Origin: CAYOWK01 sp964407665
GTDB taxonomy: Bacteria > Pseudomonadota > Alphaproteobacteria > Caulobacterales > Hyphomonadaceae
Reading direction: 5' to 3'
Assembly (NCBI GenBank): GCA_964407665.1
Contig: CAYOWK010000014.1
Span: 1 to 64,000 of the forward strand
DNA length: 64,000 nt
In this document: one piece after another, positions 7,356-15,177 of the stretch
Layout of the letters: each line of letters opens with the position of its first letter
How positions within the stretch are numbered: the first letter of the stretch is position 1
The notes under the pieces: generated by a model
The model's input: the letters and a program-made list of their open reading frames with translations, nothing else
The model's database searches: none
What the model was told of the DNA's origin: nothing
Made by a program: the position numbers and the translations under genes

Positions 7356-8381
7356 CTACTTGGTGACGCCCGAGAAGCACTTGCCGGGGTCGCCGATGGC
7401 GTGCTCGGCGAGGCAGAAGGAGAGGTCGGCGCGGGTGTAGGCGGCCGAGACGCAGGCCTGGAGCTGGAGCTGCGACCAGTCGATGCAGTCGAAGGTCGAC
7501 TTGTCCTTCATGGCGGCGGTGACGTCGGTCGCGTTGGTCTTTTCGGCCTCGAGAACGTGAAGGGCGGCCAGCGTGACGATGCGGTTGGCGGTGCCTTCGC
7601 GGCGGGGATCGATCTTGGCGGGCGGGGCGGCGGCGGCTTCACCCGGCGTGACGCCAAGGGCGGCGGCGGGGGCGCTGGCCGTGATCAGGGAGATCTTGTC
7701 CCACACGGAGCCAGCCGACGAATTGCCCGTCGCGGACGCCAGCACCAGGTTGAGGTCCGGCGTGGAGAAGAGGGTCGAGGCGGCTTCGGCGATCGGGCGG
7801 CTGGCCTTGGCCGACGCTTTCAGCTGGGTGGCGGTGGCGGCCGGGTCCTTGAGGCGCGACTTGCCCCAGGCGATGTCCTGGAGCTTGTAGGCCTGCGACT
7901 TCACGAAGGCAGCGGCGCTGGAGATGCGGCCGGAGTCCTGCGAGTTCACGGCGAGCGCCTGGGCGAGGGCCTTGTCGCCGCCCTTGAGGGTGCGGGCGTA
8001 GCCGACGTCGTTGCGCATGCCGGTCATGACGCGCTCGCGACCATAATAGCCGTCGATGTCGCGCACGGCCGTCGCGAATTCCTTGTTCTGGGAGGCGATC
8101 AGGGCGGAGTACGAAATCCAGCCGGCTGACAGCTGGTCCGGGTTCTGGCCGCCGAACGTGGTCAGCGCCTTGTCGAGGGCGCCGGCATCCTTGATCGGGG
8201 CGCTGGAAATGGTGGTCACTTCGCCCTGGTACTCGGCGTAGGCGGCGGCTGCGGCCTGGACGACGCGGGGAAGGAGAGACAGGGGGTCCGGCGTCTGGGC
8301 GTGGGCGGCTGGCCCCACAAACATCGCGGCAAGAGCCGTCGCGCCAATCAGCACCTTGGCATGCGGGGACGTGAAACGCAT
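7356..8381 (-). CDS. exported protein of unknown function
   Basis: 341 residues with a Sec signal peptide (residues 1 to about 28, ending PAAHAQTP). The mature part is Ala-rich and predicted helical. Its C-terminal 45 residues hold four cysteines (DCIDW, ACVSA, SFCLAEH, KCFSG) that could form two disulfides in the periplasm. ATG 8381 is preceded by GGAGG with seven bases spacing; a TTG two codons upstream is less likely. Well-defined terminator downstream. I do not recognise the family. It is divergent from the histidine kinase at 8566, with 184 bases of shared upstream region. Confidence 0.75.
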   Translation of the reverse strand: MRFTSPHAKVLIGATALAAMFVGPAAHAQTPDPLSLLPRVVQAAAAAYAEYQGEVTTISSAPIKDAGALDKALTTFGGQNPDQLSAGWISYSALIASQNKEFATAVRDIDGYYGRERVMTGMRNDVGYARTLKGGDKALAQALAVNSQDSGRISSAAAFVKSQAYKLQDIAWGKSRLKDPAATATQLKASAKASRPIAEAASTLFSTPDLNLVLASATGNSSAGSVWDKISLITASAPAAALGVTPGEAAAAPPAKIDPRREGTANRIVTLAALHVLEAEKTNATDVTAAMKDKSTFDCIDWSQLQLQACVSAAYTRADLSFCLAEHAIGDPGKCFSGVTK

Positions 8382-8565
8382 AGGCAAACCTCCGTCACGG
8401 TCGCTTGTTCAGAGTCACTTGGGACGCCGGCACACTGCAGAGTATCAGACGCGGCCCGCAATATGCTTCCAAATGACATTGGTGGTCGACACTTATTTAC
8501 GACCCGTTAGAGCGACCGATGGACTCACACCGATCTTCCGGGATTTGCACCGGCCGGAGCCTGAA

Positions 8566-9843
8566 ATGACGGCCCTGCGCGCCCTGTGGCTCATTCTTGC
8601 AACCCTCAGCTCAATCTGCGGGGTGTTTTTTGGCGTGCCAATCTGGCTCAGCGCCGCCGTCCTTGGCTGTGCGTCAACCCCCGCAATCGCGGGCATGTTC
8701 ATGCACGGCTCGGCGCCGCAGCGGGCCATCATAGAAGTCGAAGCCATGCTCTGGGTTGGCATCGCGACCCTGGCTGGCGCCTCCACCGGCGGAGCGTCGT
8801 CGGCCGCTATCGCCCTGTTTCTTGTAGGGCCGATCTGGGCCTGTTCAGCCGGGTCTCCGCGACTGGCCGCAGAGGCGGCTGTATTTTCTGTAATGGGCTG
8901 GCTGCTGGCGGCGATCGCCGGCGGCGGCGCGGTCTGGCTTGACCCGGAAGACGCGCGCGTCATCGGCGAGACCCTGGGCGCGGCGGCGATCACGATGGGC
9001 AGCATCACGGCGGCCCTGATCCTTGTGCTGCGGCCGGTCCCCGCTCCCCTGTCCGACGACGCCCTTGCGCGGCGCGCCCTGGCTGCGGCGGCGGCGGCGG
9101 AACGCGAGGCCGTGGCGGCGCGAAAGGATGCGTACGAGGCGCGCGAGGCGCTGGAAAACCGGACGCGCTTCTTTGCCCAGACCAGCCACGAACTCCGGAC
9201 CCCGCTCAATGCCATTGTCGGGTTCTCTGACATGATGCGGGGCGGCGTGTTCGGCCCGCTGCCTGATCGCTACCAGGAATACGCCGAGCTGATCCGGGAG
9301 GGCGCAACCAATCTCGAACTGGTGGTTGACGATGTCCTAGACCTGTCGAGGGTCGAGGCCGGCCGGTTCGATTACTACCCGGAATCGCTGGACCTTGGCG
9401 ACCATGCCCGCGATGCGGCGCGGTTCATGTCGGACATCGCCCTGCGCAAGTCGATCCGGCTGACCTGCGAGGGCGAGGCTGACGCCTTTGCCGACTCTCG
9501 GGCGGTGCGCCAGATCGCGCTTAACCTGATCTCCAACGCCCTGAAATTCACCCCCGAAGGCGGGGACGTGATCGTCACAGTCGTCGAGGCGGAAAAGGGC
9601 TCGTTGCTGGCCGTATCGGACACGGGCGCCGGCATCAGCGCCGCCGAACTGGAAAAACTCTCCCGGGCGTTCGAGCAGGGCGACGCCGGAAAGCGGCACA
9701 AGGGCTCCGGGCTGGGGCTTTCGGTCGTGCGCGCGATGGCGGAACTCCACGGCGGGCGGCTGGAGATGGAAAGCCGCGAAGGCGGCGGCACGACGGTCGC
9801 CGTCTTCTTCCCGGCCGAGCCGCCGGCGGCTGGCAAGTCCTGA
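8566..9843 (+). CDS. membrane histidine kinase, DivJ/PleC-like
   Basis: 425 residues. Five or six hydrophobic helices fill residues 1-155, followed by an Ala/Arg/Glu-rich coiled coil (165-200). The HisKA domain contains H208 in SHELRTPLNAIVGFSDMM, and the HATPase domain has NLISNALKFTPEGG and KGSGLGLSVV. The H-box wording matches the DivJ/PleC class of cell-cycle kinases of Caulobacterales, but no DivK-like regulator is adjacent, so the assignment is to the class only. GGAG lies seven bases before ATG 8566. The open frame upstream of that has AT-rich third positions unlike coding sequence here. Confidence 0.88.
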   Translation: MTALRALWLILATLSSICGVFFGVPIWLSAAVLGCASTPAIAGMFMHGSAPQRAIIEVEAMLWVGIATLAGASTGGASSAAIALFLVGPIWACSAGSPRLAAEAAVFSVMGWLLAAIAGGGAVWLDPEDARVIGETLGAAAITMGSITAALILVLRPVPAPLSDDALARRALAAAAAAEREAVAARKDAYEAREALENRTRFFAQTSHELRTPLNAIVGFSDMMRGGVFGPLPDRYQEYAELIREGATNLELVVDDVLDLSRVEAGRFDYYPESLDLGDHARDAARFMSDIALRKSIRLTCEGEADAFADSRAVRQIALNLISNALKFTPEGGDVIVTVVEAEKGSLLAVSDTGAGISAAELEKLSRAFEQGDAGKRHKGSGLGLSVVRAMAELHGGRLEMESREGGGTTVAVFFPAEPPAAGKS

Positions 9844-9967
9844 CCCTCCTGCCTGAAATCCGGCGCTAACCAGACAGGCGAGCGGATTCAGCTGCTTTCG
9901 CCTCCACAAACCGTTGCCGGTTTGCTACAGGTCTGACGGGGAGGCTACGGAGCCCGGAGGGGCGTCG

Positions 9968-12133
9968 ATGACGGACGTATTCGTTTCATATGCATCCGAG
10001 GATGCCGAGCGCGTCCGGGCCGTCGTCGAGGCGCTGGAGGCGGAGGGCTGGGAGGTCGATCACGACCCGGCTGCGGCATCGGCGACCGAGATCTACGCGC
10101 CCGACGACCGCGCCGGTTCCGCCGGCGCCGTCATGGTCATCTGGTCGGGCGATTCCCGGAATTCGGACAAGGTCCGGTCGGAAGCCGCGACCGCTCTCTA
10201 CAAGAACAAGCTGGTGCAGGTGCGGATCGACTCCGCCCTGCCGCCCCGGCCCTTCGACCAGCTGGAGGTTTCCGACCTCGGCGGTTGGTCCGGCTCGCGT
10301 GACGACACGGGATGGCGAGCCATTGTCGGCCGCATCCGCATGTATGCGGGAGCCTCCGGCCAGGACCGTCCAATGGTGCTGCGCGCCATCAACCAGGCGG
10401 GCGGTGTCTTGCGCTCCGCAGCGCCGCCGCCGCGCCCGGCCGCCAGACCTCCGACGCGGGCGACCGCCGCCGCGCCGCCTGTGGAGAAGGCCAAGCCCAA
10501 GCCCCTCGACCGGATCGTCGCGGATGACGCGCCGCCGCCGCCGTTGAACCTGCCTGCCGTCGGCCGGGCAACCGCCCGTAGCCCCTATGGTGAACCTGCG
10601 AAACGATCCCTGCCGGTCGCGCCGGCTGCAGTGCTTGCGCTGGCAGCCGCGCTTGCCACGACTGGCTGGTACTTTGACCCCTATGACTGGTTTGGCCGCG
10701 GGCCTGTGGCGCAGGCCGATACGTCCGACGCCGTTGCCGGCGATCCCGCCGCCCTGATTGCGTCGCCCGCCTTTGCGGGCTCGGCGACACCCGTCACCTG
10801 GGAGCTGGTGGACCGCGAAAACCCGACGCAGCTTCGCGCCTTCCTTGCGATGAACCCGGATGATCCGTCAGTGGAGACGGCCCGGTCGCTGCTGCGGGTG
10901 CTGGACGCCCAGCTCTGGATGACGGCGGTGAGCGTGGACACTGAAGCGTCCTACACCAACTATCTGGTCAGCTTCCCGCTCGGCGACGGCGCTGGCGCCA
11001 TGACCGAGGATGCGCTGGAACGTCTGGCCGAGATCGGGGCGGAGCGCGCGCTTGCTATCCGCACCATCCAGCGCGGGCTTGCGACCCTTAAGCTGTACTC
11101 CGGTGCGGTGGATGGTCAGCCCAATGCCGCGACGCTTGCCGCCGTTGAGACCTATGCCAGGCGCCAGAGCGCTGCGCCGCCCGATCTGAAGTCGGCGGCG
11201 CCGCGAGACCTGAGGGACTTTGCGGGCCGGCTGCAGAGCGACCAGATTGCGCCGGGCGCGGTGGCCCCGCCGGCCACCCCCGACGCCGCCGCCGCCGCCG
11301 ATATCGCCCGCCGCGACGCGGCCCAGCGCGCCACTGCCGCCGCCGAGGATGCGGCGGGAAGCAATGCGGACATGCTGGCCCTGCGGCAGCTGCGCGCCTC
11401 GGACGAGGCCGCATGGCAGCGCGCGCGGATGAGCAACAGCATCGCCGCGTTTGAGGCCTACCTGAAAACCTACCCATCGGGCCTGCATGCCGAGGAGGCG
11501 CGTGTCGAGCTTGCGCGGCCGGCTCCGTTCAGTCTGGACGCGCTCTCACCCGAGCTTGCGGCTGCTGCCGGCGCCGCCCGGCGCGCCCAGGGCACTGCCC
11601 GCGAGCGGGCTGCAGCGGCTCGCGAGGAGGCCGCGAAGGCGAAAGCCATTGCGGCGTCGGCGCGCAACGGCGTGGACGGCATGGCGGTCGTCCGCTCCCC
11701 ACAGGGTGACGAGTATGCCGCCCAGGTCGCCAACGGTGTGATCAGCGGTCTTGGCGTTCGCGTCAACGGTGGCGGTGCGTCGGCTGGCGACCAGTACAGC
11801 GGCCAGTTGAATGGCGGGCGCAGCGATGGCCTTGGCGTCTACGAGTATGGCGAGAACGCCAACAATTCTGCGGCAGGCGCTGCCCGCTATGAGGGCGAAC
11901 ACGAGGGCGACAACGCCAGCGGCTATGGCGTCACCTACTGGAAGAACGGCGACTACCTGGCCGGAGAAACGGGCCGCGGTGTCATCACCTTCGCGAATGG
12001 CAACCGCTACGAGGGCCAGCTTCGAAATGGCGTGCGTGACGGGCTGGGTGTTATCTGGTCGAGCTCCGGCGAAGTGGTCATGGCGGGGCGCTGGCAGAAC
12101 GGCCAGCTGGTCGAGCCGATGGGGGGACGCTAG
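9968..12133 (+). CDS. TIR - transmembrane - peptidoglycan-binding-like - MORN repeat protein
   Basis: 721 residues. Residues 1-125 are a bacterial TIR domain (starts MTDVFVSYASEDAERV); E72 in KVRSEA sits where the NADase glutamate of TIR enzymes is expected. A Pro/Ala-rich linker (150-215) precedes one membrane helix (about 217-236). Beyond it are a helical repeat (317-340), a peptidoglycan-binding-1-like segment (360-400), a second helical repeat (478-515), an Ala/Glu coiled coil (530-568), and three or four MORN-like repeats (about 610-710: YSGQLNGGRSDGLGV, YEGQLRNGVRDGLGV). TIR would face the cytoplasm and the rest the periplasm. GGAGG precedes ATG 9968. NADase or signalling activity is inferred, not shown. 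Confidence 0.82.
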   Translation: MTDVFVSYASEDAERVRAVVEALEAEGWEVDHDPAAASATEIYAPDDRAGSAGAVMVIWSGDSRNSDKVRSEAATALYKNKLVQVRIDSALPPRPFDQLEVSDLGGWSGSRDDTGWRAIVGRIRMYAGASGQDRPMVLRAINQAGGVLRSAAPPPRPAARPPTRATAAAPPVEKAKPKPLDRIVADDAPPPPLNLPAVGRATARSPYGEPAKRSLPVAPAAVLALAAALATTGWYFDPYDWFGRGPVAQADTSDAVAGDPAALIASPAFAGSATPVTWELVDRENPTQLRAFLAMNPDDPSVETARSLLRVLDAQLWMTAVSVDTEASYTNYLVSFPLGDGAGAMTEDALERLAEIGAERALAIRTIQRGLATLKLYSGAVDGQPNAATLAAVETYARRQSAAPPDLKSAAPRDLRDFAGRLQSDQIAPGAVAPPATPDAAAAADIARRDAAQRATAAAEDAAGSNADMLALRQLRASDEAAWQRARMSNSIAAFEAYLKTYPSGLHAEEARVELARPAPFSLDALSPELAAAAGAARRAQGTARERAAAAREEAAKAKAIAASARNGVDGMAVVRSPQGDEYAAQVANGVISGLGVRVNGGGASAGDQYSGQLNGGRSDGLGVYEYGENANNSAAGAARYEGEHEGDNASGYGVTYWKNGDYLAGETGRGVITFANGNRYEGQLRNGVRDGLGVIWSSSGEVVMAGRWQNGQLVEPMGGR

Positions 12134-12135
12134 CC

Positions 12136-12633
12136 TTGCCGACACTTCCGATTGCAGGCGGCTGCGCCTGCGGCGCCGTCCGGTACGAGATCGGCGAGGC
12201 GCCTGTCATGGTCTACAACTGCCATTGCCGGAACTGCCAGAAGATCAGCGGGTCGCCCTTCGCGACGCCGATCACCGTCAAAGAGGCGAGTGTGCGGTTC
12301 ACGCGTGGCGAGCCGGCGCGCATTCACTGGATCTCGGAAGCCGGCAACGAACGGTATGGCCTTTACTGCAGCGCCTGCGGCTCGCGCATCGCCAACGGCC
12401 AGGTCCGCTCGAAGGGTACCCTGAGCCTGCGGAGCGGGACGCTGGACGACCCAAGCTGGGTGAAGCCTGCGGGCGACATCTGGACTCGCAGCGCGCTGCC
12501 ATGGGTGCGGTTTGTGGAGGGAGGGGTGCAGACCGAAAAGCAGCCAACCGACTACGCGCCGTTCATTGCGGGGTTCGCCGCACTGGGGCTGACGTTCGAG
12601 CGGACTGCGAGAGCGGACGAGGGCGCCGCCTGA
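12136..12633 (+). CDS. GFA family (CENP-V/GFA domain) protein
   Basis: 165 residues. Zinc-site cysteines are C10 and C12 (GGCACGAVRYE), C29, C31 and C34 (NCHCRNCQK) and C78/C81 (YCSACGSR), which is the full GFA fold pattern. Related proteins were named glutathione-dependent formaldehyde-activating enzymes, but most homologues have no proven reaction. The start is a TTG at 12136, two bases after the TIR gene's stop, with a GGGGGGA run upstream; the family normally begins a few residues before GGCACG, which fits. Coupling to the TIR gene is likely translational, and the functional link is unknown. Confidence 0.82.
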   Translation: MPTLPIAGGCACGAVRYEIGEAPVMVYNCHCRNCQKISGSPFATPITVKEASVRFTRGEPARIHWISEAGNERYGLYCSACGSRIANGQVRSKGTLSLRSGTLDDPSWVKPAGDIWTRSALPWVRFVEGGVQTEKQPTDYAPFIAGFAALGLTFERTARADEGAA

Positions 12634-12660
12634 GCCCCTCTGTTCCCGAGCCTCTCGTCC

Positions 12661-13566
12661 TCAGCCATTTGGCGCCGGGTAGACGATGGCCGGGATCTGC
12701 GAGAACAGGCGGGCCGCCCGGAAGTCGCCGGCCTCGAAGAGGATGCGGACGGGTTTCTGGTCGGCTGAGCGGGCGTTCGGCATGATCTCGAGTTCGACGG
12801 CCTCGCGCGGGTCAAGCTTTTCCAGGCGGTCCTGCGCCTCGTCGGAAAAATAGAAGACCTCTATGGGCTGGTTCAGGTAGTCGCGCTCGTGGGACAGGCG
12901 GCCGGCCCATTCGGGCTTCGCCATGGAGCGCGGCGCGGGCGACAGCGAGGCGCTGGCGGTCAGCACGCCGCCCAGCCAGGGATCGGATAGCCGGGCGGGG
13001 TCGCGCATCCAGAGGCGCGCAGACGCCGGAGCGGGACCCTTTGCGGGAATGGCGATGGCGAGGCGGTCTGCGGTGGCCTGGTTGATCCGGCGAAGCCCGA
13101 AGACGGCGCCCGAGGCCTTGTCGGCCTGCTTCGCGGACCACTGGTCGTGCTTGCTGCGGGAGGCCTCCCAGACGGCGTGCAAGCCGGGATACGGCATGTA
13201 GTCCAGCATCTGGAACGATTTGTAGCTGTTGCGGATCGTCGCCGAGACTTCGGTGATCGAGGCATGCTTGCAGCCAAGCGTTCGGGCGTGATCGGCCACT
13301 TCGGCGCCCAGCTTGTCGACCTGGGCGGGGGTGCGGCCGGCGCGGAGCAGTTCGCCGCGGGTCTGGAGCAGGCCGGATTCGAGGGCGATGCGCTCGCCGG
13401 GGGTAAACAGGCGGCAGGCCTTGTCGGCGGCGGAGATGGCGGCGCGCTCGAGATAGGTGCGCTCAATGCCGGTGTTGCGGGCCGGCTCGGCGATGGCGGA
13501 TTCCATGGCCATCCACGCAAGTGGAGCCATCAGAAAGCGGCGGATTACGGAGCCCCGGTGTACCAT
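12661..13566 (-). CDS. putative exported protein of unknown function
   Basis: 301 residues with a basic N-terminus and a hydrophobic stretch (FLMAPLAWMAMESAIAEPA) consistent with a signal peptide cleaved near residue 27. No family recognised. The mature protein is mixed alpha/beta, with a single conserved-looking Cys pair (CRLF, GCKH) and a C-terminal strand-rich end (KPVRILFEAGDFRAARLF). It is the second gene of a minus-strand pair, 35 bases after the 59-residue membrane protein, and converges on the GFA gene with a 27-base gap. Confidence 0.65.
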   Translation of the reverse strand: MVHRGSVIRRFLMAPLAWMAMESAIAEPARNTGIERTYLERAAISAADKACRLFTPGERIALESGLLQTRGELLRAGRTPAQVDKLGAEVADHARTLGCKHASITEVSATIRNSYKSFQMLDYMPYPGLHAVWEASRSKHDQWSAKQADKASGAVFGLRRINQATADRLAIAIPAKGPAPASARLWMRDPARLSDPWLGGVLTASASLSPAPRSMAKPEWAGRLSHERDYLNQPIEVFYFSDEAQDRLEKLDPREAVELEIMPNARSADQKPVRILFEAGDFRAARLFSQIPAIVYPAPNG

Positions 13567-13601
13567 CCGCCAAGGCTAGCGGGACGCCCCTTAACAGGGC
13601 T

Positions 13602-13781
13602 TTACGCTGGGGCCCGGACGAGCCTGCGGCGGCGTGCCGACTTCGCCAGCGTGATGAGGGCCGAGACCGTGACGCCAACGAGAGCCGAGAGGGCGTAGAC
13701 GCCCATCCGCGCCTGCTCGGCGAGGGACGAGTGCGGCCATGAGAAGACCTCGGCGCCAAAGTCGAGAACGCTCTGCAGCAT
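13602..13781 (-). CDS. 59-residue membrane protein
   Basis: Short frame beginning MLQSVLDFGAEVFSWP. A hydrophobic helix (MGVYALSALVGVTVSALITLAK, about residues 26-47) is followed by a strongly basic tail (KSARRRRLVR), an orientation predicted to keep the tail in the cytoplasm. Third-position GC is high, as in neighbouring genes. It sits 35 bases upstream of the exported protein at 12661-13566 on the same strand, suggesting one transcript. Family not recognised. A GGAG lies about eleven bases before the ATG. Confidence 0.5.
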   Translation of the reverse strand: MLQSVLDFGAEVFSWPHSSLAEQARMGVYALSALVGVTVSALITLAKSARRRRLVRAPA

Positions 13782-13864
13782 GGGCGGGCCGTCTCCAATG
13801 GTTTACACGGTCGTCCATCGGGTACTGCAACCCCGGCGCCAGCCGGAAAAATCAGGGTTAACGC

Positions 13865-14206
13865 ATGCCGCGCGACATCCGTACGGACATCTGGGTCTCG
13901 GCCCTCGTCCGCCGCGCCGAGCTTGGCGGGGCGTTCGCCACGATTGCGCGCAAGGGCGATCCGGAGCGCGGCGAGGCGGTTGTGAAGGTGTCGCCGGGGC
14001 GGGGGCGGGCGGTGCTGTATGCGCCGGTGTTCAACCCCGATGGTCCGCCGGCGTTCGAGACCCTGCCCCGGGGCGTCGAGGACCCATCGGAGGCGGACGT
14101 CGATGCGCTGATCGCCGGACGAGTCCGGTCGGACCGCGATCTGTGGGTGGTCGAAATCGAGGATCGGGACGGCCGGCACTTCCTGACGGAGAGCATCCGC
14201 GCTTAA
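13865..14206 (+). CDS. DUF1491 family protein
   Basis: 113 residues matching the DUF1491 pattern. That pattern is an N-terminal IWVSALVRRAELGGAFA, a central RGEAVVKVSPGRGRAVLYAP, and a C-terminal RSDRDLWVVEIEDRDGRHFL. The family is almost confined to alphaproteobacteria and has no known function. The length is typical. It lies 65 bases before the MaoC-like gene on the same strand. Confidence 0.82.
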   Translation: MPRDIRTDIWVSALVRRAELGGAFATIARKGDPERGEAVVKVSPGRGRAVLYAPVFNPDGPPAFETLPRGVEDPSEADVDALIAGRVRSDRDLWVVEIEDRDGRHFLTESIRA

Positions 14207-14271
14207 CTGCAGGTCTGAGCCCCGCCGCAAAGAGCCGGGCCCCTGAGAAGGGAATGGGGAGGATCTGCAGC

Positions 14272-15066
14272 ATGACCTACACACGCACCGTTGTTGCGTT
14301 CAATACCGCTACGGACAGCGACAACCGCATCCATGACGACGCTACGGCATCCCGTTTCGGGTTCACCGGCGGGCTGGTGCCGGGCGTCGATGTGTTCGCC
14401 TACATGGCCCATGCCCCCGTGAAGCTGTGGGGCCGGGACTGGCTGCAGAACGGGCGCATGGCCGCCCGGTTCGACAAGCCCGTCTATGACGGGGACGAGG
14501 CCCATCTGAAGACGTCCGAGCACGGTCCTGCGGACATGACGCTGGCGCTCTGGTCGCGGGGGTCGATCTGTGCGGTGGGCGAGGCGCAACTGGGGGCGGG
14601 TGACGCGACGCCGGCTGTGCCCGAGCGCGGGGTCCAGCCCCCGCAGGATACACGCCAGCCCGCTTCACCCGCCAGCCTGAAGACTGGTCTGGTGATGGGC
14701 TATCCGCTCGAGACGTACACGGCCGAGCTGGGCCGGGAGCATCTGGAGATGGTGCGCGAGGACGCCGGGCTCTATGAGGATGGCGGCCTTGCCAGTCCGG
14801 CCTATCTGCTGCGGCGCGCCAACTATATCCTGGCGACCAATGTGCTGCTGGGGCCGTGGATCCACGTCGAGAGCAGCGTTCGGCTTCATCGGCTGGTGCG
14901 GGACGGGGAGGAGCTGGATGTCCGGGCGCAGGTTGCGAACAACCACGAACGCAAGGGCCACCGGATCGTCGATCTCGACATTGCAGTGCTCGCGGCTGGC
15001 GAACTCGCCATGAGCGGCAGGCATGTCGCGATCTATGAGCCGCGGCAGGTTCGCGAGGCGAGATAG
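14272..15066 (+). CDS. MaoC-like hot-dog fold protein
   Basis: 264 residues. The N-terminal half contains ASRFGFTGGLVPGVDVFAYM, which resembles the MaoC hydratase motif (a G-F-x-G-x-x-V-P-G turn preceding the hot-dog helix). The second half (LHRLVRDGEELDVRAQV, then NNHERKGHRIVDLDI) looks like another hot-dog strand set, so the protein is probably a double hot dog. Likely substrates are enoyl-CoA or other acyl-CoA thioesters, but the catalytic Asp/His pair is not obvious and the activity is uncertain. GGAGG precedes ATG 14272. The frame remains open upstream through DUF1491, but that part is antisense-like noise. Confidence 0.65.
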   Translation: MTYTRTVVAFNTATDSDNRIHDDATASRFGFTGGLVPGVDVFAYMAHAPVKLWGRDWLQNGRMAARFDKPVYDGDEAHLKTSEHGPADMTLALWSRGSICAVGEAQLGAGDATPAVPERGVQPPQDTRQPASPASLKTGLVMGYPLETYTAELGREHLEMVREDAGLYEDGGLASPAYLLRRANYILATNVLLGPWIHVESSVRLHRLVRDGEELDVRAQVANNHERKGHRIVDLDIAVLAAGELAMSGRHVAIYEPRQVREAR

Positions 15067-15177
15067 TGGCCCCGGCGCGGCAATCGCACGCACCAAAGAC
15101 TAACAATTGGACGCGAAGGCTTAAGCCACCTGCAATCTATTTGGGGGAAATTCCCCTGATTGGATCAGGAGAATACG

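Noticed and set aside
8356..8565. N-terminal extension of the histidine kinase at 8566
   Set aside because: Third codon positions are AT-rich and the segment overlaps the divergent promoter; GGAG before 8566 fits better.
13780..14271. N-terminal extension of the MaoC-like protein
   Set aside because: It would overlap DUF1491 in another frame and has no family similarity; GGAGG before 14272 gives a good start.
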